From an uncultured Oscillibacter sp. (GTDB lineage: Bacteria; Bacillota; Clostridia; Oscillospirales; Oscillospiraceae): a stretch of 64,000 nucleotides of DNA. Numbering within the stretch: position 1 is the first letter of the stretch; every line of letters begins with the position of its first letter. The translations under genes and the position numbers were made by a program. The stretch covers positions 10,805 to 74,804 of the forward strand of contig CAJUQM010000008.1 in assembly GCA_910588005.1 (NCBI GenBank), in the 5' to 3' direction. The notes below the pieces were generated by a model. That model saw nothing but the letters and a program-made list of their open reading frames with translations, did not search any database and was not told the origin of the DNA. Positions 8,291 through 17,306 of the stretch are shown piece after piece.

Positions 8291-10240
8291 CTATGCCCGC
8301 TTGAACATTTTCTCCAATTCGTACTTGGTCAATTTTACTGCCACGGGCCGCCCGTGGGGACAATAGCGCACCTCACCGCGCTGTACCTTCTCCGCCAGTA
8401 CCCGCAGCTCTGCGGGGTCGCTGGTCCATCCGCCCTTCATCGCGGCCTTGCAGGCCATGGTGTGCAGCAGGTTTTCCCGCCGCTCCTCCGGCGAACGGCC
8501 TGTCCGCAGATTTTCCGCCAGCTCCTCCAGCGTGGCGGAGACGTCCTCCGCGCCAATGTCCGCAGGAACCTCCCGTACCAGCACGGCGCCGCCGCCAAAG
8601 TCCTCGCAGGCGAAGCCCAGCTGGTCCAGCAGGGGCAGGTTTTCCAGCAGCAGCGCGCCGTCCTCCCGGCTCAGTTCCGCCGCCGTGGGCTGGAGCAGGG
8701 TCTGCCGCATGGGCGGCGTTTGGGCGGCTTTTAGCCGGTCAAAGTTGATCCGCTCATGGGCGGCGTGCTTATCAATGAGATAGACGCAGCCGTCCTCGCT
8801 CTCGCAGACGATGTAGGTGTGCAGCACCTCCCCCGCGATCCGCCAGGGGGATTCTCTCTGGGGTTCTATGGCCTGTTGGCCCGGCAATGGCGGCTTCTGC
8901 CCTGCCGCCGGAATGGCGGGCGGGAAGAGGCGGCCTGATCGTGGAGCTGGCTCTGCGCGGAATTGCCCCTCCCGCAGAGAGGACCCGGACGCCGCGGGCG
9001 GCGGTGCGGCGGCGCTGCCCTGAGCGGAGGGAGAGGGGGATTTTACGCGATAGGCAACCTCGCCCTGACTGTCCGAGAGCTTGGCCGGAGCCTGCCACTC
9101 CGTATTCCAGGATGGACGGGGCGCCCCCCCCTTTGGAGCGGAGGCGGAAGGCTTTCCCTCCTTGCGGTAGGCGCCTGCATCCATGGTTTGAAAGAAATCC
9201 CGGCGGGGGTTGACTGCCGGCGTCTCCGGGGCCGGGACGGGAACGGGGGAATTTTGATTTGAAAGACCGTCCAGCACGGTGTGGTACACCGCGTCAAAGA
9301 CCTCCCGCTCCCGGGCGAACTTGACTTGGGTCTTGGCGGGATGAACGTTTACGTCCACGGCGGGGGCGGGCAGGGTTACGGCCAGCACACAGCCGGGAAA
9401 CCGGCCTTTCATGATCTGGTTGCGGTAGCCCTCTTCCAGGGCCGCCGTCAGCAGTTGGGACTTGATAAACCGCCCGTTGACAAAAAAGACCTGCATGGAC
9501 CGGGAACCCCGGCCCTGGAGAGGAGCGGTGACAAAGCCGGAGACGGCGGTTTCTCCGCCGCGGCCCTCTACGGAAACCAGACCCTTGGCAAAATCTCTTC
9601 CCAGGGCCGCGTAGACGGCGGAGGACAGCTTTCCGTCCCCGGGGGTGTGGAGGGATTCCGTGCCGTCCTTGATAAATTTAAAAGAGATGCTTGGATGGGA
9701 CAGGGCCAGGTGCTGCATAAGACCCGCCACGGCGGCGGTTTCCGCGCTGTCCTTCCGCATGAATTTCAGGCGGGCCGGAGTGTTGAAAAACAGATCCCGC
9801 ACCGAGACGGTGGTGCCCTCCGGCGCTCCGGCCTCCTCCACAGCATCCGGAACGCCGCCCTCCAAACGCAGGGCCGCCCCGCGGGCCGCGCCCCGCTGCC
9901 GGGTGAGAACCTCCACCCGGCTGACCGCCGAGATGGCCGCCAGAGCCTCGCCCCGAAAACCCAGGGTGCCGATGCACCCCAGGTCCTCCGGCGTGCGGAG
10001 CTTGCTGGTGGCATGGCGGAGAAAGGCGGTGGGCAGTTCCTCCGGCGCGATGCCGCAGCCATTGTCGGTAACGCGGATCAGCCCCATGCCGCCGCGGCGA
10101 ATCTCCACCGCCACGGCGGAACATCCGGCGTCAATGGCATTTTCGACCAGTTCCTTTACCACGCTGGCGGGGCGTTCCACCACCTCGCCGGCTGCGATCA
10201 GATCGGCCACATGGGACTCCAGTTGACGGATGTGGGGCAT
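8291..10240 (-). CDS. mutL: DNA mismatch repair protein MutL
   Basis: The 649-residue protein has a GHKL ATPase head with ENAIDAG (about 32-38), DNGCGI (about 58-63), GFRGEAL (about 93-99) and FFNTPARLKF (about 140). A proline-rich linker (about 330-450) leads to the C-terminal dimerisation domain, which carries KHAAHERI and the CPHGRP end motif. Those C-terminal motifs are typical of MutL forms with a metal-dependent nicking domain. It works with MutS, encoded upstream beyond two unrelated genes. A repeat element begins 38 bp upstream of its ATG. Confidence 0.95.
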   Translation of the reverse strand: MPHIRQLESHVADLIAAGEVVERPASVVKELVENAIDAGCSAVAVEIRRGGMGLIRVTDNGCGIAPEELPTAFLRHATSKLRTPEDLGCIGTLGFRGEALAAISAVSRVEVLTRQRGAARGAALRLEGGVPDAVEEAGAPEGTTVSVRDLFFNTPARLKFMRKDSAETAAVAGLMQHLALSHPSISFKFIKDGTESLHTPGDGKLSSAVYAALGRDFAKGLVSVEGRGGETAVSGFVTAPLQGRGSRSMQVFFVNGRFIKSQLLTAALEEGYRNQIMKGRFPGCVLAVTLPAPAVDVNVHPAKTQVKFAREREVFDAVYHTVLDGLSNQNSPVPVPAPETPAVNPRRDFFQTMDAGAYRKEGKPSASAPKGGAPRPSWNTEWQAPAKLSDSQGEVAYRVKSPSPSAQGSAAAPPPAASGSSLREGQFRAEPAPRSGRLFPPAIPAAGQKPPLPGQQAIEPQRESPWRIAGEVLHTYIVCESEDGCVYLIDKHAAHERINFDRLKAAQTPPMRQTLLQPTAAELSREDGALLLENLPLLDQLGFACEDFGGGAVLVREVPADIGAEDVSATLEELAENLRTGRSPEERRENLLHTMACKAAMKGGWTSDPAELRVLAEKVQRGEVRYCPHGRPVAVKLTKYELEKMFKRA

Positions 10241-10277
10241 AGGGGAACCTCCTCTCGGGAATTTACAGGTTTGCGCT

Positions 10278-10441
10278 TAGGCCTTGTTTAAAAAATGAGA
10301 AAACGCCGCCCCCGGGCATCTTTTTCACCAGGACTTCGTTGATTTTCCCTGAAATCCGTCAGGATTCCTGCGGAAAATCGCCTTGCCTGACGAAAAAATC
10401 TGTCTCAATCCGGCATTCCGCCAATTTTCAAACAAGGCCTA
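10278..10441 (+). repeat. MITE-like intergenic element, copy 2 (diverged)
   Basis: This 164-bp element begins and ends with TA. Its ends are GGCCTTGTTTAAAAAATG at the left and CAATTTTCAAACAAGGCC at the right. It shares blocks such as ATCTTTTTC, GATTCCTGC-type and CGAAAAAATCT with copy 1 in the same order and spacing, but is otherwise diverged. It occupies most of the gap between the AEC transporter stop and mutL. Confidence 0.8.
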
Positions 10442-10509
10442 GGCGGGGAATTTATCCTGCGGGAGCCGGGAGTCTGGGGGGCAGACTGCTCCGCTTTGAA
10501 TATGGATTT

Positions 10510-11421
10510 CTACAACAAGAGCACGGCGATCAGCGGGATCGTGACGATGGAGGCGGCCGTGGTCAAAAGCGTCGCCTGGGCAATGGACGTTGTGTCCCCG
10601 CCGCACTCCATGCACAGCATAGTGCCGTTGACAGGCACAGGCATGGCGGCCTGCGTCACGGCGATGCCCAGCACAACAGGGGGGACCTGCATGGCCCGCA
10701 GGATCAGAAACAGCGCCACCGGTATCACCAAGAGCCGGAGGAGGGACAAGATCCAGAGCCTGGGGGACTTGAACACCCGTCCCACGGGCAGGCCCGCCAG
10801 CAGCGAACCCACCACCAGCAGAGAGAGGGGAACCGTCACATCCCCCACAAGTCCCAGGCACTCTCCTGCAATAGACGGCGGACGCAGGCGGGTTAGGGCG
10901 AAGAACAGGCCGATAAGCGCCGCGACGGTACAGGGGGTGACGGTCTGTCTCCAGCAAAAGCGCTTGCCGCCCATGAGCATCAATGGTCCCAGGGTGTAGG
11001 ACAGCAGATTGAAGGGCATTGCCAGGATTACCGCGAAAAAGAGGGAATCCCGGCCAAACAGGGCCTCCGCCACCGGGTATCCGATAAAGGCCACATTGGT
11101 GAAGGCGAGGCTGAACCGCCACACCCCTCTCTGCTCCGGCGTGCCGCCCAAAAATCGGGGCAGAACCAGCGCAAAGGAAAACTGCAGGGAATAGAGAACG
11201 GCCGCCACCTTTAAAACAGCCAAGATCTCCGGCAGCTCCGGCAGGGCGTCTCCGGTGATGACCGTTCCCACAATCATAGCGGGCATGGTAATGTTCAAAA
11301 TAACTTTGGACAGCTTTTGGTCAGTATCACCGCCCAGATAGCCCAAGTGGTGTGCCAGACCACCCATGGCCATGACGAAGAGGATGACCAGCATTTCACA
11401 GAGCGCGTCAAAAAAACTCAT
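10510..11421 (-). CDS. AEC (auxin efflux carrier) family transporter
   Basis: This 303-residue membrane protein has about ten hydrophobic segments in two five-helix repeats. Family signatures include the N-terminal GGLAHHLGYL, NITMPAMIV (about 43-51), and FTNVAFIGYPV in the middle. AEC proteins export or import small organic acids such as malate. It sits between the CPBP protease gene and mutL with no obvious functional link to either. Confidence 0.85.
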   Translation of the reverse strand: MSFFDALCEMLVILFVMAMGGLAHHLGYLGGDTDQKLSKVILNITMPAMIVGTVITGDALPELPEILAVLKVAAVLYSLQFSFALVLPRFLGGTPEQRGVWRFSLAFTNVAFIGYPVAEALFGRDSLFFAVILAMPFNLLSYTLGPLMLMGGKRFCWRQTVTPCTVAALIGLFFALTRLRPPSIAGECLGLVGDVTVPLSLLVVGSLLAGLPVGRVFKSPRLWILSLLRLLVIPVALFLILRAMQVPPVVLGIAVTQAAMPVPVNGTMLCMECGGDTTSIAQATLLTTAASIVTIPLIAVLLL

Positions 11422-11451
11422 AGCCTTTTTCGATTTCCTCTAACAATTGTC

Positions 11452-12162
11452 TTATCCCATCATGGTCCAGATCGACAGGGCATTGGCCGCGGCGTGGAGG
11501 GCAACGGAAGTCCACAGCGTGCCGGAGTGCTCGTAGGCCCAGGCCAGCACCAGACCCGGCACCAGGTACTGCACCATCAACAGAAAGTATGTGAGGTCCC
11601 GGCTGGTCACGGCGAACTGCCAGACGTGCAGCAGGGCAAACAGCAGGCAGCTGGCGAGATATGCCCCCGCGCGGCTCTTGTCTTTCAGGCTGCCGAAAAC
11701 CAGACCGCGGAAGAGCGTTTCCTCCACAAAAGGAGCCAGAAACACCACGATCAGCAGCGTCATGTGCGGGGCACCGCCGATCCGGGTGGAGATGGTCACA
11801 TCGTTGAGATTGGTGCGGGTATCCACCGCCATGTGGATCAGGCGGTAGGCCAGCTCATTGAGTCCGTACAGCGCCACCAGGCCCGCCAGAGCGGTCTTCG
11901 CAGCGCCGTCCAGGTTGTCCAGCAGCCGGCGGGAGGTGCGGGCCAGAAAGCCGTGGAAGATGATGACCGTTACGGCTAAGAGGATATAGTAGTAAATCAG
12001 CGTCTCCATGGCGCTGGAAAGGGTAATTCCCAGCAGCAGCTCCGCCAGATCAAACAGCGGCGCTGCGGCAAAGGGCAGCACCAGCAGGTAGACGGCAAAA
12101 AACACCGTCCCCCCGATCTGCTCGCCGGGGGACATATAGGCGCCGGATTTTCTTCTTTGCAT
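11452..12162 (-). CDS. CPBP-family intramembrane metalloprotease
   Basis: This 236-residue polytopic membrane protein has the Abi/CAAX-protease motif EETLFRG (Glu-Glu and Arg of motif 1), a second-motif His in FALLHVWQF, and a third in ALHAAANAL. Bacterial members cleave within membranes or give bacteriocin immunity. The start at 12162 is preferred to an ATG two codons upstream because GGAGG sits 7 bases before it. It lies 39 bp after mutS. Confidence 0.85.
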   Translation of the reverse strand: MQRRKSGAYMSPGEQIGGTVFFAVYLLVLPFAAAPLFDLAELLLGITLSSAMETLIYYYILLAVTVIIFHGFLARTSRRLLDNLDGAAKTALAGLVALYGLNELAYRLIHMAVDTRTNLNDVTISTRIGGAPHMTLLIVVFLAPFVEETLFRGLVFGSLKDKSRAGAYLASCLLFALLHVWQFAVTSRDLTYFLLMVQYLVPGLVLAWAYEHSGTLWTSVALHAAANALSIWTMMG

Positions 12163-12201
12163 GGTCATTCCTCCGAGCGGTTTCAGGGTGCAGGCCGCCG
12201 C

Positions 12202-14802
12202 TCACTGCAGCTTCCGCCTCAGCTCATACAGCAGAGACATCGCCTCGATCGGGGTCAGCGTATCCGGTTGACAGCGGCGGAGAGCGCTCAACACCTCGCT
12301 CTCCCCCATAGAGGAGAGGGACACCTGATCCGCCTCCCGCCGGGGAGCGGTATACCGCACCCCGTTTTCCGCCTCCAGCTCCGTTAAGATCTCCCGGGCA
12401 CGCCGGAGCACCTTGTCCGGCAGGCCCGCCAGCTTAGCCACTTCGATGCCGTAGCTGCGGTCCGCGCCGCCGGGGATGATTTTGCGAAGAAAGATAATGT
12501 CCTCTCCCCGGGTCTTGACGGCGATATTGTAATTCACCGTGCCGGAGAGCGTGTTCTCCAGCTCGGTCAGCTCGTGGTAATGGGTGGCGAACAGCGTTCT
12601 GGCCTGTTTTTTCTCCGCGCAGTACTCCAGCACCGCCCGGGCGATGGACATGCCGTCAAAGGTGGAGGTGCCCCGTCCGATCTCATCTAAAATCAGCAGA
12701 GAGTTTTTTGTGGCGCAGCGCAGAATGTCGGACACCTCCGTCATCTCCACCATAAAGGTAGATTGTCCGGCGGAGAGATCGTCGGACGCGCCGATGCGGG
12801 TGAAGATCCGGTCCACAATGCCGATGTGGGCGTGGGCGGCGGGGACAAAGCTGCCCATCTGGGCCAGCAGCACAATCAGCGCCACCTGGCGCATATAGGT
12901 GGACTTGCCCGCCATATTGGGACCTGTGATAATAGACACCCGGTCCTCTTTTTCCCTCATAAAGGTATCGTTGGGGACAAACAGGGCGTCTTTCAAGACC
13001 CGCTCCACCACCGGATGGCGGCCCTCCCGGATCTCGATGACGCCGGACTCATCCACATCCGGGCGGCAGTAGCCGCCCCGCACGGCCACGGCGGCGAAGG
13101 AGGCCAGGGCATCCGCCTCCGCCACGGCGGCGGCGGTTTTTTGGATCTGCGGCGCGGCGGCGGAGATCTCCTCCCGCAGCTTGGTGAACAGCTCATATTC
13201 CAGCGCCACCGCCCGCTCCGAGGCGGTGAGAATCTCATGCTCCAAATCCTTCAGCTCCTGGGTGATGTACCGCTCCGCGTTGGCCAGGGTCTGCTTGCGG
13301 ATATAGCCCTCCGGCACCTGGCCCCGGAAGGAGTTGGAGACCTCAATATAGTAGCCGAAGACTTTGTTGTAGCCGATTTTCAGGGAGCGGATGCCGGTCC
13401 GTTCCTTCTCCCGGGCCTCGATCTCCGCGATGACGCCTTTGCCGCTTTTTAAAATGTGCCGCAGGCGGTCCACCTCTTCGTGGAAGCCGTCCCGGATGAA
13501 CCCGCCCTCCCGGACGGAGAAGGGCGGTTCGTCGCAGATGGCCGCGGCGAGCCGTCCGCCGATCCCATCCAGCGTGTCCAGCTCCTCCGTCAGCTCCGCC
13601 AGACGGCGGTCGGAAAAGGAGGCCAGCTGTTCCCGAATGGCTGGCAGCCTCTCAATAGCAGACCGGAGGGAGGCCAGATCCCGCCCGCCGGCAGTACCGT
13701 AGACAATGCGGCCAAGCAGGCGCTCCATGTCCCCCAGGCCCGACATGGCGGAAATCAGCTCCTCCCGGGCAATGGTGTTCTCCACCAGTGCCGCCACGGC
13801 GGAATTCCGCCTGTGGATGGCGGTGACAGACAGCAGCGGCCGCTCCAGCCAGCTCCGGAGGCACCGTCCGCCCATGGGCGTTTTTGTCCTGTCCAGCACC
13901 CAGAGGAGGCTGCCCCGCCGCTCTTTGTTCCGCAGGGTTTCCGTCAGCTCCAGATTCCGCCGGGCCGCCAGATCCAGCTCCATGAAGCGACCCTGCTCAT
14001 AGTAGTCCAAGTCGTTGATGTGGGAGAGATCGGTCTTTTGCGTCTCGTACAGGTAGCTCAGCAGCCCGCCCAGAGCCATCGCCGCCGCAGGAGTTCCCGC
14101 CGGCAGGCGGGAGAAGGCCTCGTCTCCGAACTGTTTGCGGATAGTTCGCTCCGCCTCATTCAAAAGAAAGCGGCGCTCCCCGCCGTTTTCCACGCGGCAG
14201 TGAAATTTTTCCCGCAGGACCTCTGTCAGGGCGGCTTCTCCGAAAGCCCCGTCGTTCAAAATGGCCTCCGCCGGGGAGAAGCGGCCCAATTCGTTGATTA
14301 CATGCTCCGCCCGGTCTTTGCCGGTGAAGCTGGTCAGATGGGCCTTCCCGGTGGTGATGTCGCAGAAGGCCGCCCCCGCGGAGCGGGAGTCTATGTAGAT
14401 CCCGCAGATGAAGTTGCTTGACTTGTCGTCCAGGCATGCGGCGTCAATGACGGTGCCGGGGGTGACCACCCGGATGATGTCCCGCTTCACCAGCCCCTTG
14501 GCCGTGGCGGGGTCCTCCATCTGCTCACAGATGGCCACCTTGTAGCCCTTGGCGATCAGGCGGGCAATGTAGGCCTCGCTGGCGTGGTAGGGCACGCCGC
14601 ACATGGGAATCCGCTCCTCCTCGGGCTTTGCGTGCTTTCCGTGGTCCCGGGAGGTGAGGGTCAGATCCAGTTCCTTTGAGGCCAGACGGGCGTCGTCGTC
14701 AAACATCTCGTAGAAGTCGCCAAGGCGGAAGAACAGGATGGAATCCGGGTTTTCCTTTTTGATCTCCAGATACTGTTTCATCATGGGGGTTAGTTCTGCC
14801 AT
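12202..14802 (-). CDS. mutS: DNA mismatch repair protein MutS
   Basis: The 866-residue protein begins with the mismatch-binding domain; FFRLGDFYEMF carries the Phe-x-Glu wedge (GDFYE). The core and clamp domains follow. The ATPase has Walker A GPNMAGKST (about 620-628), LILDEIGRGTSTFDG (Walker B) and ATHYHELTELE. Length fits MutS1. ATG at 14802 is preferred to an upstream GTG because AAGG lies 8 bases before it. It recognises mispairs and recruits MutL. Confidence 0.97.
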   Translation of the reverse strand: MAELTPMMKQYLEIKKENPDSILFFRLGDFYEMFDDDARLASKELDLTLTSRDHGKHAKPEEERIPMCGVPYHASEAYIARLIAKGYKVAICEQMEDPATAKGLVKRDIIRVVTPGTVIDAACLDDKSSNFICGIYIDSRSAGAAFCDITTGKAHLTSFTGKDRAEHVINELGRFSPAEAILNDGAFGEAALTEVLREKFHCRVENGGERRFLLNEAERTIRKQFGDEAFSRLPAGTPAAAMALGGLLSYLYETQKTDLSHINDLDYYEQGRFMELDLAARRNLELTETLRNKERRGSLLWVLDRTKTPMGGRCLRSWLERPLLSVTAIHRRNSAVAALVENTIAREELISAMSGLGDMERLLGRIVYGTAGGRDLASLRSAIERLPAIREQLASFSDRRLAELTEELDTLDGIGGRLAAAICDEPPFSVREGGFIRDGFHEEVDRLRHILKSGKGVIAEIEAREKERTGIRSLKIGYNKVFGYYIEVSNSFRGQVPEGYIRKQTLANAERYITQELKDLEHEILTASERAVALEYELFTKLREEISAAAPQIQKTAAAVAEADALASFAAVAVRGGYCRPDVDESGVIEIREGRHPVVERVLKDALFVPNDTFMREKEDRVSIITGPNMAGKSTYMRQVALIVLLAQMGSFVPAAHAHIGIVDRIFTRIGASDDLSAGQSTFMVEMTEVSDILRCATKNSLLILDEIGRGTSTFDGMSIARAVLEYCAEKKQARTLFATHYHELTELENTLSGTVNYNIAVKTRGEDIIFLRKIIPGGADRSYGIEVAKLAGLPDKVLRRAREILTELEAENGVRYTAPRREADQVSLSSMGESEVLSALRRCQPDTLTPIEAMSLLYELRRKLQ

Positions 14803-14936
14803 GCTTGGCACCTTCTTTCTATTGGTTACTGCCCAGTAAGCGGGGAAGTTCGCCCCACGGGGGCGGGACGGGGGATGACCGCCCTTCGGGCGGGGAGGAT
14901 TTCAGCCATGATGATGGCTGGTGTAATGCACCCCCC

Positions 14937-14972
14937 ATTCTCTTTTCTCTGTCTTGCCAGAGAAAAGAGAAT
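14937..14972. terminator. Hairpin in the mutS/HTH gap
   Basis: A perfect 15-bp inverted repeat (ATTCTCTTTTCTCTG and its complement) surrounds a 6-base loop. A third, partial copy of the GAGAAAAGAGAA arm follows at about 14990. It has no clear U-tract on the minus strand, so its terminator role is uncertain. The rest of 14803-15133 has no gene I can support. Confidence 0.4.
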
Positions 14973-15133
14973 ACGCCGTGCACGGTGGAAGAGAAAAGAG
15001 AACGCTTTTGGAGGTTGCGGAAGTCTCATGCTTCGATTGAAGGGTAGTCAGCAAATTTGCTGCGTGGACGCAGGGACTTTCTTCTCTTCCCGCGCTTCGC
15101 GCCTGGTGGGGCACGGGCCGTGGAGGTGTGCGT

Positions 15134-15334
15134 CTACCGCTTCCGGCAGACCAGTTCATCCAGACTTAAATTATAGAAATCTGCCAGGGCGATTAGTGTG
15201 GGGAGGCTGGGGTCTCGCTGGCCCCGTTCATATGTCTGATAGGCCCGCCAGCTGACCCCAATCTCTAATGCGAGATCGGTTTGCGTGAGGCCTTTTGATT
15301 TTCTGAGTTGTAAAAGATGTTCGGAAAAATTCAT
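15134..15334 (-). CDS. Small XRE-family repressor-like protein
   Basis: The 66-residue protein is almost entirely one Cro/C1 helix-turn-helix domain: LRKSKGLTQTDLALEIGVS...YERGQRDPSLPTLIALADFY. Single-domain proteins of this type are usually autoregulators of small modules. It is transcribed divergently from an 81-residue gene of unknown function across a 93-bp gap that holds overlapping promoters and a palindrome. AGAGGA precedes the ATG. Confidence 0.85.
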   Translation of the reverse strand: MNFSEHLLQLRKSKGLTQTDLALEIGVSWRAYQTYERGQRDPSLPTLIALADFYNLSLDELVCRKR

Positions 15335-15351
15335 ATGGTCCTCTTTTTCTG

Positions 15352-15411
15352 TTGACAGACACGATAATGTCTGCCATGATAAAGCATATGGAACACAATG
15401 GTGTTTGTCAA
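15352..15411. promoter_or_regulatory. Overlapping divergent promoters with palindromic operator
   Basis: For the plus-strand gene, -35 TTGACA (15352-15357), a 17-bp spacer and -10 CATGAT (15375-15380) are visible. For the minus-strand HTH gene, -35 TTGACA (15406-15411), a 17-bp spacer and -10 TATGCT (15383-15388) are visible. A CAGACA-n6-TGTCTG palindrome (15356-15373) lies in the plus spacer and just downstream of the minus -10. It is the natural binding site for the small XRE protein, by inference. Confidence 0.68.
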
Positions 15412-15427
15412 TTGCTAAGGAGAAAAA

Positions 15428-15673
15428 ATGAGAGATTATATTGAGATTTTGCTGGAAGCTCTGGAGGAGCGCGACCGGGAATATCTAGGGTGGGAGTATT
15501 TCATTCAATCAGAACGGGCAATGGAGGCGATGAAAACTTTGGAGAAAACATTTTCCCATGAACAGCGGGAGCTGTTTCGGGATTATGAGGACAAGCAGAC
15601 CACACTTGACGGCACAGGCAGGATGGCCCTTGCCCGCCGGGCCTTCCTGCTGGCAAAGGAGATCTACCGCTGA
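15428..15673 (+). CDS. Hypothetical 81-residue protein divergent to XRE gene
   Basis: The product is helical, rich in Glu/Arg, with no signal peptide, membrane segment or recognised motif; it begins MRDYIEILLEALEERDREYLG. AAGGAG lies 7 bases before the ATG and a good promoter lies upstream, so it is likely expressed. The pairing with a single-domain XRE repressor resembles small regulatory or toxin-antitoxin modules, but nothing in the sequence shows toxicity. Confidence 0.65.
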   Translation: MRDYIEILLEALEERDREYLGWEYFIQSERAMEAMKTLEKTFSHEQRELFRDYEDKQTTLDGTGRMALARRAFLLAKEIYR

Positions 15674-15705
15674 CACCCGGCAGAACTGCAAACCGTCCCA
15701 AGCGG

Positions 15706-17118
15706 TCACACCGTCTCTCCATAGAGCGCCCAGGTATTGCTCCCCGTGATCCTGACCGTGATAAACTGTCCGATCAGGCTTTCACTCCCGGCGAGACGCA
15801 CCAGCCGGTTCCCCTCCGTCCGGGAGGACAGGGGGTAGGCGGGGTCATCGCTTGTGCCATCCACCAGCACCCGGAGGGTCTTTCCCACATACCCGGCGTG
15901 GAGCGCCGCCGACTTTGCATTCTGCACCTCCAGGAGCTTGTCAAACCATTTTTGCTTCTCCTCCCGGCTGGCCGGGTCTGGCAGCTCCGCCGCCTTCGTC
16001 CCGGGGCGGGGACTGTAGATGAAGGTGAAGAGGGCGTCAAAGCCCACCTCCTCCACCAGAGAGACCGTGTCCATGGCCTCCGCCTCCGTCTCGCCGGGAA
16101 AGCCGATGATCACGTCGCTGGTCACCACCAGCCCCGGCATCACGCCGCGGGCGTAGCGGATCAGGCTCAGATATTGCTCTCGTGTGTACCGCCGGTTCAT
16201 CTCCTTGAGGACCCGGTCGCTGCCGGACTGAAAGGGCAGGTGCAGCTGCTTTGCCACATGGGCGCACCGGGCCATGGTGTCAAAGAGCTTTTCCGTGGCG
16301 TCCTTGGGGTGGCTGGACATGAAGCGGATCAGGTACTCCCCGGGAATCCGGTCGATTTCAGACAGGAGGTCTGCGAAGTCGTATGTGAGGTCCAGGTCGT
16401 TTCCATAGGAGTTCACATTCTGGCCCAGGAGGGTGATGTCCTTGTATCCCGCCTCCACCAGCTGCCGGACCTCCGCCAGTACGGCGGCGGGGTCCCGGCT
16501 CCGCTCCCGGCCCCGGACATAGGGCACGATGCAGTAGGAGCAGAAGTTGTTGCATCCGTACATGATGGAGACCCAGGCTTTCACGCCGTCCTCCCGCACT
16601 GCGGGGATTCCCTCGGCGAGGCGTCCGTGTTCGTCATCCACAGAGAAAACCCGCTTTTTCGTCTCATAGACCTCAAAGAGAAGCTCCGGAAACCTCCACA
16701 GGGCGTGGGGGCCGAATACCAGGTCCACATGGCGGTAGGATTCCCGCACCCGTTTGGACACCCGCTCCTCCTGGGCCATGCACCCGCACAGGGCGATGAT
16801 CTGTTCGGGATTTTCCCGCTTTGTGTGGGTCAGGATGCCCAGGTTTCCAAAGACCCGCTGTTCCGCGTGTTCCCGGACGGCGCAGGTATTCAAAATCACC
16901 AGATCCGCCTCCTTTGGGTCGGCGGTGAAGGTGAAGCCCATCTGTTGGAGCATTCCCATGAGTTTTTGTCCGTCAGCCACGTTTTGCTGGCAGCCAAAGG
17001 TGTCCACACAGGCGGTGGGGTGGGCTTCCCGGCCGGCAAACATGGCTTTGATGCGCGCTTCAAAATCCCGTTGGCGGGCCAGTTCCGCCTCTGGGACCAG
17101 TACATTTTCCCGATCCAA
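15706..17118 (-). CDS. miaB: tRNA-2-methylthio-N6-dimethylallyladenosine synthase
   Basis: This radical-SAM methylthiotransferase has the N-terminal UPF0004 domain (TFGCQQNVADGQ, NTCAVREHAE, ALCGCMAQ cysteines for the auxiliary cluster). The radical-SAM motif is CNNFCSYC, and a C-terminal TRAM domain reads LVRLAG...GQFITVRITG. It methylthiolates the product of MiaA. TTG at 17118 is chosen as start (470 residues): GGAGG lies 8 bases upstream, and the promoter -10 at 17157-17162 would leave the longer frame untranslated. Confidence 0.93.
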   Translation of the reverse strand: MDRENVLVPEAELARQRDFEARIKAMFAGREAHPTACVDTFGCQQNVADGQKLMGMLQQMGFTFTADPKEADLVILNTCAVREHAEQRVFGNLGILTHTKRENPEQIIALCGCMAQEERVSKRVRESYRHVDLVFGPHALWRFPELLFEVYETKKRVFSVDDEHGRLAEGIPAVREDGVKAWVSIMYGCNNFCSYCIVPYVRGRERSRDPAAVLAEVRQLVEAGYKDITLLGQNVNSYGNDLDLTYDFADLLSEIDRIPGEYLIRFMSSHPKDATEKLFDTMARCAHVAKQLHLPFQSGSDRVLKEMNRRYTREQYLSLIRYARGVMPGLVVTSDVIIGFPGETEAEAMDTVSLVEEVGFDALFTFIYSPRPGTKAAELPDPASREEKQKWFDKLLEVQNAKSAALHAGYVGKTLRVLVDGTSDDPAYPLSSRTEGNRLVRLAGSESLIGQFITVRITGSNTWALYGETV

Positions 17119-17156
17119 AATCTGTTCCTCCAGGTAAAAGATACTATAACTAAAAT

Positions 17157-17185
17157 AGTATAGCACGAAAGATAAGAAAGTACAA
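17157..17185 (-). promoter_or_regulatory. miaB promoter
   Basis: On the minus strand, -35 TTGTAC (17180-17185), a 17-bp spacer and -10 TATACT (17157-17162) are visible. An ATACTAT-n7-ATAGTAT inverted repeat overlaps the -10 and start-site region and could be an operator. The predicted transcript start is about 30 bases before the TTG codon of miaB. Confidence 0.72.
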
Positions 17186-17306
17186 GCAGGAAATCCCGGA
17201 GTCCCTTTTGAGGGACGTGCAGCTGGACGGCATCTCCGGCGGTGTCAACGTGCCGATGGGAAAGGGACGGTTTGGACGATTGCTTTGACGGCGGTACAGG
17301 CGGACG

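Noticed and set aside
17167..17306. Possible remnant gene between the DHFR-like gene and miaB
   Set aside because: Short frames have no ribosome site or domain; the stretch mainly contains the miaB promoter.
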